From Actinomycetota bacterium (GTDB taxonomy: Bacteria; Actinomycetota; Nitriliruptoria; Nitriliruptorales; Nitriliruptoraceae): a DNA stretch of 64,000 nucleotides. The notes below the pieces were generated by a model. It saw only the letters and a program-made list of their open reading frames with translations, was not told the origin of the DNA and did no database searches. The stretch lies in the NCBI GenBank assembly GCA_019347575.1, contig JAHWKY010000014.1, positions 1-64,000 on the forward strand, read 5' to 3'. Positions 9,165 through 16,841 of this stretch are shown piece by piece (the stretch's first letter is position 1; each line of letters begins with the position of its first letter). The position numbers and the translations under genes were made by a program.

Positions 9165-9551
9165 ATGGACAGGCTCAGCGACAACGTCGTCCTCGGGGCG
9201 ACCGTGTTGCGAGTTCGCGACGTCGACCGCAGCGCCGCGTGGTACCGGGAGATGCTCGGTGTCGAAGTGACCGTCACCGCGGCGATCGAGCACCCGACCG
9301 CCGTCTTCCGCTTCGGGCAGACGCTCTACAGCATGTGGCAGCTCACCGAAGGCGAGGAACCGCCTCGGGGGTCGGTGAGCGATCCGTACATCGTCGCCGT
9401 CGTGCCCGAGAACCTCGAGGGGATCCGCACCGGACTGGTGGCGGGCGGGGCGAACGTCACATCGATCGGCCAGGGCAACGGGTTCCGCTTCTTCCGGGTG
9501 CGCGACCCCGACAACAACCTGATCGAGATCTCGTCGCCGGACAGCCGTTGA
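9165..9551 (+). CDS. VOC (glyoxalase/bleomycin-resistance) family protein
   Basis: A 128-residue single VOC domain: the first half VLRVRDVDRSAAWYREMLGVEV and the second half ending FRVRDPDNNLIEISSP show the paired beta-alpha-beta-beta-beta units. The terminal Glu in the NLIEI strand is the usual metal ligand position. ATG at 9165 follows GGGAGG with 8 bases spacing. It is divergent from the flavodoxin gene. VOC proteins include glyoxalases, dioxygenases and antibiotic-binding proteins; nothing here allows a choice. Confidence 0.8.
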   Translation: MDRLSDNVVLGATVLRVRDVDRSAAWYREMLGVEVTVTAAIEHPTAVFRFGQTLYSMWQLTEGEEPPRGSVSDPYIVAVVPENLEGIRTGLVAGGANVTSIGQGNGFRFFRVRDPDNNLIEISSPDSR

Positions 9552-9557
9552 GGGTGT

Positions 9558-10478
9558 TCAACCCTTGAACGTCGAGGCGCCGGGATCGCCGAAGGGCTCG
9601 TCACGTTCGCGCACGGCCTGGCGGAAGCCCACCTGCGCCGTGCGCTGTTGGAACGCGTACCCCTCACGGGTGTGACGGGCGATGCCGTCGAAGACGGTTC
9701 CGAGGATCTGGGTAGCGTCCAGACCCTGGTTCGCCAGCGTCTGGTTGACGAGCAGCTTCATCATCTGCAGCTGGTTCAACGGCATCCGCGCGATGCGTCG
9801 CACGAGCGCCTCGGTGCGCTCGTCGAGCTCCTCTGGCGGTGGCGCTTCGATCGCCAGACCCCACTCGGCGGCTTCCGTACCGGACAGCGAGTCGCCGGTG
9901 AACAGCAGACGCTTGGCGCGCTGCGCTCCGATGCGGTGGGCCCACAACGCTGTCGTCGGTGAACCCCAGACCCTCGCCGGCGGGTAGCCGATCTTGGCGT
10001 CCGCGCTGATCACGAGCAGATCCGAACACAGCGCGAGGTCGGTTCCACCTCCGACGCAGAACCCGTGGACCTTGCAGACCACCGGCGTCGCGGCGTGGAA
10101 CAGGGTCATGAACGCGCGCACGTTGCGACGCATCATGGCGAAGTCGACCATCGGGTCCCAGGTGGCTGACGGATCGTGGTTGGCGACGATCACGCCGGGG
10201 TCGAGCGGTGAGCCGGCGAGATCCTCGTCGCCCGCGCCCGCTTGGCTCGTCCCCATCGCCTCGGCGGATTCGACCAGGTCGTAGCCGCCACAGAAGCCCT
10301 TGCCGTTGCCCGACAGGAGGATGACGCGCACAGCGGGATCGAGATCGGCGCGCTCGACCGTCTCCGCGAGCTCACCGATCAGCCGCGGCGTGAGCCCGTT
10401 CCCTCGCTCGGGACGGTCGAGCGTGATCCGGCCGATGCCCTCCGCGACCTCGTACCGCAGCGTGCTGAGCGGGCTCAA
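9558..10478 (-). CDS. Enoyl-CoA hydratase/isomerase (crotonase) family protein
   Basis: A 306-residue crotonase fold protein: ITLDRPERGNGLT at the N-terminus, the first oxyanion-hole strand GKGFCGGYDL, and the second oxyanion loop HGFCVGGGTDLALCSDL. An insertion between these (residues about 75-115, including DPSATWDPM) is longer than in standard ECH-1 and resembles mycobacterial EchA-type paralogues. It starts at TTG 10478 with AGGAGAG 6 bases upstream. It stands alone, so the acyl-CoA substrate cannot be inferred. Confidence 0.87.
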   Translation of the reverse strand: MSPLSTLRYEVAEGIGRITLDRPERGNGLTPRLIGELAETVERADLDPAVRVILLSGNGKGFCGGYDLVESAEAMGTSQAGAGDEDLAGSPLDPGVIVANHDPSATWDPMVDFAMMRRNVRAFMTLFHAATPVVCKVHGFCVGGGTDLALCSDLLVISADAKIGYPPARVWGSPTTALWAHRIGAQRAKRLLFTGDSLSGTEAAEWGLAIEAPPPEELDERTEALVRRIARMPLNQLQMMKLLVNQTLANQGLDATQILGTVFDGIARHTREGYAFQQRTAQVGFRQAVRERDEPFGDPGASTFKG

Positions 10479-10508
10479 GACGGCTCTCCTGCGACCGGCT
10501 TCTCACGC

Positions 10509-10532
10509 GTTCTCGGAAGACCTACTACCATC
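10509..10532 (+). promoter_or_regulatory. Candidate Fur-family operator and -10 element upstream of the zur-like gene
   Basis: GTTCTCGGAAG (10509-10519) resembles GTTCTAGGAAC in the znuA/znuC spacer (9 of 11 bases). A few bases downstream both loci share the 10-mer ACTACCATCG, which contains a possible -10 hexamer TACCAT (10527-10532). With that -10, transcription would begin at or next to the ATG at 10539, giving a nearly leaderless mRNA. Read as an autoregulatory site; the support is two similar sites only. Confidence 0.35.
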
Positions 10533-10538
10533 GTTCCC

Positions 10539-10988
10539 ATGTCCTCCGCTGCCGAGCTCACCGACGTGCATGCGACGGTGCGCGACCAGCTCCGGCGCAC
10601 CCGGCAACGCTACACGCACGGTCGGCAGCATCTCGTCGAGCTGCTGGTCGAGCTCGCGCGCCCCGTGACGATCCCCGAGCTGCTCGAGCACGGGGCGCAG
10701 CAGTCGCAGTCGTCCCTGTACCGCAACCTCGCGATCCTGGAACGCGCGGGGGCGGTGCGACGGCTGGCCTCGGTGGACGACGTCGCACGCTACGAGCTCG
10801 ACGAACACCTGACCGAACACCACCATCACCTCGTGTGCGGCACGTGTGGCCGGATCGACGACATCGCTCTGCCCGATGACATCGAACGGTCCCTGATGCG
10901 AGCGGTCCAGGGAGCCAGCGGCGACCACGGGTACCAGCTCACCAGCCACCGGCTCGAGCTCGTCGGGGTCTGCGCGGACTGCGACTGA
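10539..10988 (+). CDS. Fur-family metal regulator, probably zinc-responsive (Zur-like)
   Basis: A 149-residue Fur-family protein. An N-terminal winged helix contains QSQSSLYRNLAILERAGAVRRL (recognition helix S-x-S-x-Y-R-N), followed by HHHHLVCGTCGRIDDI, which provides the His-rich sensory site and the first structural CxxC; the second Cys pair is VGVCADC at the C-terminus. It is convergent with znuB, with 3 bases between the genes, so zinc is the likeliest metal. ATG at 10539 has no clear ribosome site, which fits leaderless expression. Confidence 0.82.
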   Translation: MSSAAELTDVHATVRDQLRRTRQRYTHGRQHLVELLVELARPVTIPELLEHGAQQSQSSLYRNLAILERAGAVRRLASVDDVARYELDEHLTEHHHHLVCGTCGRIDDIALPDDIERSLMRAVQGASGDHGYQLTSHRLELVGVCADCD

Positions 10989-10991
10989 CCC

Positions 10992-11843
10992 TCATGCCGG
11001 TGCCTCGGCGACCCGCGACGCGGCGATCGACGCGCCGATCTCTCGGATGGTCAGGACGAGGAAGAACTCGACGACGGTGGCGACCGCGATCGAGGACGCC
11101 GCCGGCGTCGCTACGTGGTAGCTCGTGAGCAGTCCTGCCACCACCGCGACCGCCCCGAGGGCGACGGCGATCACGACCATCACCGGCACGCGCCGCGAGA
11201 TCAGGGACGCTGCCGCCGGTGGGGCGACGAGGAAGGCGAAGACCAGCAGCGTCCCGACGGTCTGGAACGACACGACGATCGCCAGGCCGATCAGCACCAG
11301 CATGGCGAGGTGCGTCGGGCCCGGACGGAACCCCAGCGCTTCGGCCTTCGCCCGACTGAACGACAGGACGAGGAACGGGCGGTAGAGCAGCACCGTCACC
11401 ACGATGGTCACGATGGCCGCCGCGCCGGTGGCGGCGACGTCCCCCCAAGTCACGCCGAGTGCGTCTCCGAACAAGATGGCGGTCAGGTCACCGGCGTAGG
11501 CGCCCTTCAACGAGATGATCATCACGCCGAGGGCGAGCATGCCGACGAAGAGCAAGCCAATGCCGGTGTCCTGAGGCAGGTGGGACCGGCGGTTCACGAG
11601 GTCGATCCCCGCGACCATGACGAGCGCCGACACGGCGGCGCCCAGACTGAGGTTGATGTCGAGCAGGAACGCGAGGGTGATGCCGGGGATGACCCCGTGA
11701 GCCATCGCATCACCGAGGAAGCTCAGCCCCCGTAGGACGACCCAGGTCCCCACCAGGGAGGTCGTCACGACCGTGAGCAGGCCGGCGACCAGCGCTCGCT
11801 GCATGAAGGCGTTGTCGGTGAAGGGTTCCAGCAGCCACTCCAC
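10992..11843 (-). CDS. znuB: Zinc/manganese ABC transporter permease (ZnuB family)
   Basis: A 283-residue ABC-3 family permease with about eight hydrophobic segments. Typical features are LVGTWVVLRGLSFLGDAMAHGVIPG at the N-terminus and SFQTVGTLLVFAFLVAPPAAA in the second half. It forms the membrane channel of the importer with ZnuA and ZnuC. The gene follows znuA by 10 bases on the same strand. The ATPase gene is divergent, an arrangement shared with many actinobacterial znu loci. Metal specificity (Zn against Mn) is inferred from the adjacent regulator only. Confidence 0.9.
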   Translation of the reverse strand: MEWLLEPFTDNAFMQRALVAGLLTVVTTSLVGTWVVLRGLSFLGDAMAHGVIPGITLAFLLDINLSLGAAVSALVMVAGIDLVNRRSHLPQDTGIGLLFVGMLALGVMIISLKGAYAGDLTAILFGDALGVTWGDVAATGAAAIVTIVVTVLLYRPFLVLSFSRAKAEALGFRPGPTHLAMLVLIGLAIVVSFQTVGTLLVFAFLVAPPAAASLISRRVPVMVVIAVALGAVAVVAGLLTSYHVATPAASSIAVATVVEFFLVLTIREIGASIAASRVAEAPA

Positions 11844-11853
11844 AGCGATCTCC

Positions 11854-12744
11854 TCAGCAACCCGCGAGAGTCTCCGCTACCAGCTGTGCGTTGGTGCGGA
11901 TCATGTCGGTGTACGTGGCAGCTCCCGAGTCAGGCGCACCGAGAGACTCGGTGTGCAACGACACGACCTCGACGTCGCTGCCGACCTCGGCAGCGAGCGT
12001 CTCGGCGAGCCGCGACGACGACTCGACCTCGGCGAACACCGCGGGCACTCCGGTCGCGCGCAGGGTGTCGGCGAGCTCCGCCAGTTCGGCCGCGCTCGGC
12101 TCTGCCTGTGACGACGTGCCCGGGATGACGCTGCCGACGACCTCGAAGCCGTAACGCGCAGCGAAGTAGCTCAGCGAGTCGTGGTTGGTGATGAGCTGCC
12201 GGCACCGCTCCGGAACGGCGGCGAGGACCGTCCGCGCCTGCTCGTGTGCCACGAGGATCTCCGCTGCCACCTGCTCGCCGCGGCCGGCCCAGTCGGCATC
12301 GTCACCCGCCACTTCGGCCAGTCGCTCGGCGATGTGCTGTGCTGCGTCGGCCATGCGTACGGGGTCGTGCCACACGTGCGGATCCTCGTCCAGCGGATCG
12401 ACGATCTCGGCGACACGCAGGACCTCGACGCCATCGCTCTCGGCCGCCCGCAGGCTGTCCTGCAGCTGCTCCTCGAGGTCGAACCCGATCGCCACGACGA
12501 GGTCGGCCTGGCGCAGCGACCGCGTCTGCTGTGCCGAGGGGGCGAACGCGTGCGCGTCCTGGCCCGGCTCCACGAGCACCTCGACCGTGCCCTCGTCGCC
12601 GACGATCCCGCGGCTGATGTCCGCGACGATCGACGTCGTAGCGACGACCTGGAGCCCTGGGGGGCTGGTCGCGCCCTCTGCGCCACACGCAGCGAGCGCG
12701 AGCGCCGCGACGGCGAGCAGTCCTGCGAGCGGTCGGTACGACAC
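11854..12744 (-). CDS. znuA: Metal-binding lipoprotein of the zinc ABC importer (ZnuA family)
   Basis: A 296-residue cluster A-I solute-binding protein. It has a signal peptide with lipobox LALAAC. Metal ligands expected in the family are visible as HAFAPSAQQ, the HVWHDP block, NHDSLSYFA and the EVESSS-region acid. GTG at 12744 is chosen because CGAGGAC lies 5-9 bases upstream and it begins the signal peptide directly; the ATG 45 codons upstream would add an Arg-rich stretch lying in the divergent promoter. The His-rich loop common in ZnuA is short here (DPLDEDPHVWHDP), so manganese cannot be excluded. Confidence 0.88.
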   Translation of the reverse strand: MSYRPLAGLLAVAALALAACGAEGATSPPGLQVVATTSIVADISRGIVGDEGTVEVLVEPGQDAHAFAPSAQQTRSLRQADLVVAIGFDLEEQLQDSLRAAESDGVEVLRVAEIVDPLDEDPHVWHDPVRMADAAQHIAERLAEVAGDDADWAGRGEQVAAEILVAHEQARTVLAAVPERCRQLITNHDSLSYFAARYGFEVVGSVIPGTSSQAEPSAAELAELADTLRATGVPAVFAEVESSSRLAETLAAEVGSDVEVVSLHTESLGAPDSGAATYTDMIRTNAQLVAETLAGC

Positions 12745-12785
12745 GTCCGTCCTCGGGGCCGAGCGGGGTGTGGAGCTGACGGTCC

Positions 12786-12810
12786 GATGGTAGTGTTCTA
12801 GGAACCGTTC
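12786..12810. promoter_or_regulatory. Candidate Zur operator in the znuA-znuC divergent promoter
   Basis: Overlapping inverted repeats GTTC-TAG-GAAC (12795-12805) and GAAC-C-GTTC (12802-12810) sit in the 89-base divergent spacer. The element ACTACCATCG (reverse strand, 12786-12795) with possible -10 TACCAT for znuA is identical to one upstream of the zur-like gene. TAGTGT at 12791-12796 could serve as a -10 for znuC. The GAAC-N-GTTC core has the 7-1-7 geometry of Fur-family sites but is not a textbook Zur box. Confidence 0.4.
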
Positions 12811-12833
12811 TCGCAACCGAGCCTGGAACGAGG

Positions 12834-13682
12834 ATGCAACCGTCGTTCGTTCGTCCGTACGCTGCGTCCGTGAGCGCATCCCCCGCTGTGGCTGCAGGGC
12901 CCGCCGTCGTCGCCGACGGCGTGCTGCTCACGTACGACGACCACGTGGCCCTGCGCGACGCGACCTTCGCCATGCCGACGGGCGCGACCACCGCCGTCAT
13001 CGGTCCCAACGGCTCGGGGAAGACCACGCTGCTGCGAGCGATCAGTGGCCTGCTCCAGCCCCGCCGCGGCGCGTTGCAGGTGCTCGGCGCCCCGGCGGGG
13101 CGTCGTCGACGCGCGGTCGCCTACGTCATGCAATCCAACCGCGTGAACGAAGCGGTACCCCTGACGGTCGTCGAGGTGGTCCGGATGGGCCGCTACGCCC
13201 AGCGCAGACTGGTCGGTCGCTTCACCTCCGAGGATCACGAAGCGGTCGACGAGGCCATGGATCGGATGGGCATATCCGACCTCGCACGGCGCCACCTCCG
13301 TGAACTCTCGGGCGGCCAACGACAACGGGTGTTCGTCGCACAGGGCCTGGCCCAGGACGGCGAGTTGCTGCTGCTCGACGAGCCGGTCACCGGACTCGAT
13401 CTCGTCAGTCAGGACCGCATCGAGCGCTTGCTCGAGGACGAGACCTCGCGCGGCAACACGGTCGTCCTCACGACCCACGACGTCGTCACGGCAGCGGCAG
13501 CGGACCACGTCCTGCTCCTGGCGACGCACGTGGTCGCCGCCGGCCCGCCGGACGAGGTGCTGACCGAGGAGCACCTTGGCCACGCCTACAGCGGGACCGC
13601 GTTCCGTACCGTCGAGGGGACCCTCGTGATCGGCGATCCCCACGTGCACGGCGCGCCTGTCACCGGCCACGAAGGACATTGA
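12834..13682 (+). CDS. znuC: Zinc ABC transporter ATP-binding protein (ZnuC family)
   Basis: A 282-residue ABC ATPase: Walker A GPNGSGKTTLL near residue 62, Q-loop VMQSNRVNEAVPL, signature LSGGQRQRV, Walker B LLLLDEPVTGLD and the switch His in TTHDV. GTG at 12870 (VSASPAVAAG) is an alternative start; the ATG at 12834 has its GAGG too close to act as a normal ribosome site, so a leaderless or internal start is possible. The gene powers ZnuB and is divergent from znuA. Confidence 0.88.
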   Translation: MQPSFVRPYAASVSASPAVAAGPAVVADGVLLTYDDHVALRDATFAMPTGATTAVIGPNGSGKTTLLRAISGLLQPRRGALQVLGAPAGRRRRAVAYVMQSNRVNEAVPLTVVEVVRMGRYAQRRLVGRFTSEDHEAVDEAMDRMGISDLARRHLRELSGGQRQRVFVAQGLAQDGELLLLDEPVTGLDLVSQDRIERLLEDETSRGNTVVLTTHDVVTAAAADHVLLLATHVVAAGPPDEVLTEEHLGHAYSGTAFRTVEGTLVIGDPHVHGAPVTGHEGH

Positions 13683-13727
13683 CCTCGGCGGCGGCCTGGC
13701 CACGACGTCCCTACGCGACGGTACCGG

Positions 13728-14480
13728 TCAGGCGAGACGGAAGCCGTGGGGCAGCTCGAGGCGGTGTCGGCGGAGGCGCTCGTCGTCCCTGAGGAGCTCC
13801 CGAGTTGCGCCATCCGCGACCACCCGGCCCTCGTCAACGATCACCGCGCGCTCGCACAGCTGCAGCGCGAACGGCAGGTCGTGGGTGATCACGAGCTGGG
13901 TCAGGTCGAGCGGGGCGAGGACCTCGACCAGCTCACGCCGCCCGGCCGGGTCCAGCCCGGACGTCGGCTCGTCCAGCACGAGCACGTCCGGCCGCATCGC
14001 AAGAACGGTCGCGAGCGCGGCACGTCGGCGCTCGCCACCGCTGAGGTGGTGCGGGGCGCGATCGGCGAGGTCCGCCGCCTCGACCGCTCTCAGCGCCTCG
14101 CGCACCCGGGCTTCGAGCTCCGCTCCATGCACTCCGTGGTTGGCGGGCCCGAAGGCGACGTCCTCGGCGACGGTGGGCATGAACAGCTGGTCGTCGGGAT
14201 CCTGGAACACAAGCTGCACGCGGCGGCGGATCTCGGTGAGGTGCTCATCCACCACGGGCAACTCACCCACGTGGACACTCCCGGTCGCGGCGGTGTGGAT
14301 CCCGTTGAGGTGCAGTGCGAGCGTCGTCTTGCCTGCACCGTTCGGTCCGAGCAACGCCACCTTCTGGCCGCGCGGGACCACGAGATCGAGTCCGCGGAGC
14401 GCCTCGGTCCCGTCGGGGTAGGTGAAGGTGACCCCGGCCGCGCGCACTGCGGGCACGGGCGCTGGCGCGTCCTGGATCAT
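13728..14480 (-). CDS. cbiO: ECF-type nickel/cobalt importer ATPase CbiO/NikO
   Basis: A 250-residue ECF ATPase: Walker A GPNGAGKTTLALHLNG, Q-loop VFQDPDDQLF, signature HLSGGERRR, Walker B DVLVLDEPTSGLD and the His switch in VITHDL. The VFQ-D/N-P-D-D-Q-L-F sequence is typical of CbiO/EcfA ATPases. Start at ATG 14480, which overlaps the cbiQ stop in a TGATG, so translation is coupled. The gene is last in the cbiMN-cbiQ-cbiO operon and convergent with znuC. Confidence 0.9.
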   Translation of the reverse strand: MIQDAPAPVPAVRAAGVTFTYPDGTEALRGLDLVVPRGQKVALLGPNGAGKTTLALHLNGIHTAATGSVHVGELPVVDEHLTEIRRRVQLVFQDPDDQLFMPTVAEDVAFGPANHGVHGAELEARVREALRAVEAADLADRAPHHLSGGERRRAALATVLAMRPDVLVLDEPTSGLDPAGRRELVEVLAPLDLTQLVITHDLPFALQLCERAVIVDEGRVVADGATRELLRDDERLRRHRLELPHGFRLA

Positions 14481-15244
14481 CACGACGTCACCGCGGCCAC
14501 GACCGCCGCTGCAGCGGCGATCGCCGGAGCGGACGACGCGAGCAGCCACTCCCCCGGGCTGGCGGAAACCTGATCGAGGTGTGGCATCACCCCGGTGAAC
14601 CCCCGACCCAGCATCGCCGCGTGCACACGCTCGGCACGCTCGTAGCTGCGGATGAACAGCGCGCCCGCGGCGGTGGCGAGGGGCCGTGCCTGCCACAGCG
14701 AGCGGGGGGCGTAGCCCCTGGCCGCCATGGCGGTGCGCATGCGACCGAACTCGTCCGCGAGCAGCTCGAGGTACCGCAGCATGAACGCGGCGATCGCCGT
14801 GAGCGCACGTGGCACGTGGAGGCGTTCGAGGCCCTCGAGGATGCGGGCCTGCTCGGTGGTGCCAGCCAGCGTGATGCTGGCGGTCGCACCCAAGCCCGCC
14901 TTGGCCAGGATGTTGAACGCGCTCCACAGACCGTCGCGCGACAGTGCCACCCCGATCACCTCGGTGCGCTCGCCACCGGCGATGAAGGGGATGAGGACGG
15001 CGAAGACCACGAACGGGATGACCACGGCCAACCGTGCGAGGACGAAGCGGAGAGGCAGACCCGCAGCGGCGACGATGACAGCGAGGACGACGGCATCGAG
15101 CATGAAGACCCAGACCGCCTCCCGTGGGGTCAGCGCCACAGCCGTGACGAACGCCAGCGTGGTCGCGACCTTGACCTCCGGCGCGAGTCGGTGCACCCGG
15201 GTGTGGCCGTGGTGGTAGAGCGTGTGGGCGTGTCCCGCTCCCAC
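14480..15244 (-). CDS. cbiQ: ECF transporter transmembrane component CbiQ/NikQ
   Basis: A 254-residue membrane protein with five or six hydrophobic segments. The two coupling-helix motifs of the CbiQ/EcfT family are seen as LEGLERLHVPR and AAMLGRGF (A-R-G-type), and MRTAMAARGYAPR precedes the second. N-terminal HAHTLYHHGHTRVHRL is His-rich. GTG at 15244, 3 bases after the cbiM stop. It links the substrate-capture unit CbiMN to the CbiO ATPase. Confidence 0.88.
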   Translation of the reverse strand: MGAGHAHTLYHHGHTRVHRLAPEVKVATTLAFVTAVALTPREAVWVFMLDAVVLAVIVAAAGLPLRFVLARLAVVIPFVVFAVLIPFIAGGERTEVIGVALSRDGLWSAFNILAKAGLGATASITLAGTTEQARILEGLERLHVPRALTAIAAFMLRYLELLADEFGRMRTAMAARGYAPRSLWQARPLATAAGALFIRSYERAERVHAAMLGRGFTGVMPHLDQVSASPGEWLLASSAPAIAAAAAVVAAVTS

Positions 15245-15247
15245 CGG

Positions 15248-16237
15248 TCAGCCCGTGCGCGGCGACGCGCGGCTGCGCCGGTCACGGATCGCGGCGAACA
15301 GACCTGCTCCGACCGCCAGGGTGATCGCGACCCCGGCCACGCCGGCGACGGTGAGGCTCAGACGCTCGTCGCCGAGACCCCTGGTGGCGTAGTCGGCGAA
15401 CGGGGCGTCGGCCAAGGGGTGGTCGCCGGCGACCTCGGCGAACCCCTGCTCGGCGGCGACCGATTCCAGCCCATCCGGAGCGTCGGCGGCGAACTGGCTC
15501 ACCACACCGGCGACGACGACCGCGACGAGCACGGCCGCGATCGCGAACCCACGCACGTCACTTCGGGGGCGTTCGAGCAGGCGGAGTCGCGGGATGTCCT
15601 GGGCACCGTGGACGAGGTCGGGGCGTGAGGCGAGGACGCCGGCCACCGCAACCGCGCTGAGCAAGCCCTCGCCGATGCCGATGATCAGGTGGACGCCGAC
15701 CATCGCCCCGAACACCGTGTCGAACGGGACGTCCGCGGTCGCCCCGAACAGCCACTCGAGCGAGAACGCCGCTGCGGAGAGCACGACCGAAGCACCGGCG
15801 GCGACCGCCGTCGCGGTGACAACTCCGGTGGCGTTCGCCGGGAGGAGACGCCTCGTGGCGCGGAACACGGCGTAGCCGCCGAACGAGGTAACGACGGCCA
15901 TGTTCAGGACGTTGTAGCCGAGGGCCGTGAGCCCTCCGTCAGCGAACACCAGAGCCTGGATGACAACCACGACCGTCACCACCAGCGCTCCCACGGCGGG
16001 GCCGAGCAGGATGGACGCGAGCGCTCCCCCGAGCAGGTGGCCCGTCGTTCCGGCCGCGACCGGGAAGTTGATCATCTGCGCCGCGAAGATGAAGGCCGCA
16101 GCGACCCCGGCCAGGGGCACCTGCTTGTCCGCCAGCTGCCGACTGGACTGACGCAACGCGACGGCGACCGCCGACACGCTCGCCGCGCCAGTAGCCGCGG
16201 CCGTGCCGGCGTTGAGGAAGCCGTCCGGGGCGTGCAC
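15248..16237 (-). CDS. cbiM: ECF nickel/cobalt substrate-capture protein, CbiM-CbiN (PDGLE) fusion
   Basis: A 329-residue protein. The N-terminus MHAPDGFLN is the CbiM/NikM metal-binding segment (Met1, His2 and a later His coordinate the metal), followed by INFPVAAGTTGHLLGGALA and about seven membrane segments. From about residue 230, RGFAIAAVLVAVVVAG, an extracellular loop with DAPDGLESVAAEQGF (PDGLE motif), and a last membrane helix form a CbiN/NikN-like module in the same chain. Such M-N fusions occur in nickel and cobalt systems. GTG start at 16237, 31 bases from the -10 of a promoter overlapped by a Nur-type operator; nickel is therefore the likelier metal, in keeping with hypCDE in this window. 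Confidence 0.9.
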   Translation of the reverse strand: MHAPDGFLNAGTAAATGAASVSAVAVALRQSSRQLADKQVPLAGVAAAFIFAAQMINFPVAAGTTGHLLGGALASILLGPAVGALVVTVVVVIQALVFADGGLTALGYNVLNMAVVTSFGGYAVFRATRRLLPANATGVVTATAVAAGASVVLSAAAFSLEWLFGATADVPFDTVFGAMVGVHLIIGIGEGLLSAVAVAGVLASRPDLVHGAQDIPRLRLLERPRSDVRGFAIAAVLVAVVVAGVVSQFAADAPDGLESVAAEQGFAEVAGDHPLADAPFADYATRGLGDERLSLTVAGVAGVAITLAVGAGLFAAIRDRRSRASPRTG

Positions 16238-16267
16238 GGGACCCGTTCGTCGTGGTCGGACGTCCCG

Positions 16268-16298
16268 AGCGTAAGTTTGTTGCGAGTCGTTCGCAACA
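16268..16298 (-). promoter_or_regulatory. Nur-type nickel operator overlapping the cbiM promoter
   Basis: A perfect inverted repeat TGTTGCGA-N5-TCGCAACA occupies 16278-16298. The Nur box described in Streptomyces is TTGCaa-N5-ttGCAA, which this matches at every capitalised position and in spacing. On the minus strand TTGCGA (16296-16291) would act as -35 and TACGCT (16273-16268) as -10 with exactly 17 bases between, placing the operator over the -35. Binding of a nickel-loaded Fur-family repressor here should shut off the importer. Confidence 0.8.
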
Positions 16299-16343
16299 CG
16301 GCGGAGGCGGAGCGATGCCGGTGCATCCCGACGGGGCGTTGCC

Positions 16344-16772
16344 TCAGGCGCGCCCCGCGCAGTCCGAGCACCGCCCGGTGACGATCAGCTCGACGTCGCG
16401 CGCCTCGAACCCGTGGCCGTCGGCGAGGTGGTCACGGATCTCCTCGACCAGCGTCCCCACGTGGTGATCGATCCGACCGCACGAGTCGCAGACGAGGTGG
16501 AAGTGCTCGTCGGGGTGCGCGAGCTCCCAGCGGCTCGCCTCCTCACCGACCATCCGCGATTCGCGGACGAGCTCGAGCTCCTCGAACAGCGCCAACGAAC
16601 GGTAGATGGACGCCAGGTTCACCCCCGGGTCACGGCGCTGCACGCGTTGGGCGATCTCCTCCACCGTCAGGTGGCCGTTGGCGTCAACCAGGGCGCGCCA
16701 GACCGCCTGTCGCGGCTGGGTCACGCGGTAGCCACTGCGGCGCAGCAGGAGCTCGATGTCGTCGGGGGCCAT
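16344..16772 (-). CDS. Fur-family regulator, probably nickel-responsive (Nur-like)
   Basis: A 142-residue Fur-family protein: winged helix with GYRVTQPRQAVW and NLASIYRSLALFEELELV (recognition helix), sensory region HPDEHFHLVCDSCGRIDHH, and a C-terminal VTGRCSDC pair giving two structural CxxC sites. It is immediately upstream of cbiM on the same strand, separated by 106 bases that hold the Nur-type operator, so it is the natural candidate for the repressor of the importer. The family call is firm; the metal is inferred from the operator and neighbours. Confidence 0.83.
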   Translation of the reverse strand: MAPDDIELLLRRSGYRVTQPRQAVWRALVDANGHLTVEEIAQRVQRRDPGVNLASIYRSLALFEELELVRESRMVGEEASRWELAHPDEHFHLVCDSCGRIDHHVGTLVEEIRDHLADGHGFEARDVELIVTGRCSDCAGRA

Positions 16773-16800
16773 GGCGCGAGACTACGCCCGCGAGCCTGTG

Positions 16801-16817
16801 CGCTGCGGCACGCAGCG
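16801..16817 (-). terminator. Hairpin between the cyclase and nur-like genes
   Basis: Perfect 7-base stem CGCTGCG-GCA-CGCAGCG located 25 bases past the stop of the cyclase gene on the minus strand. There is no T-tract, which is common for high-GC actinobacterial terminators. It could equally be a minor regulatory hairpin in the leader of the nur-like gene. Confidence 0.4.
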
Positions 16818-16841
16818 GATGCGGATCCCCGTCAGCGGAAC

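Noticed and set aside
13683-13727. Terminator between znuC and cbiO
   Set aside because: No stem longer than about 5 bases could be made in the 45-base convergent gap.
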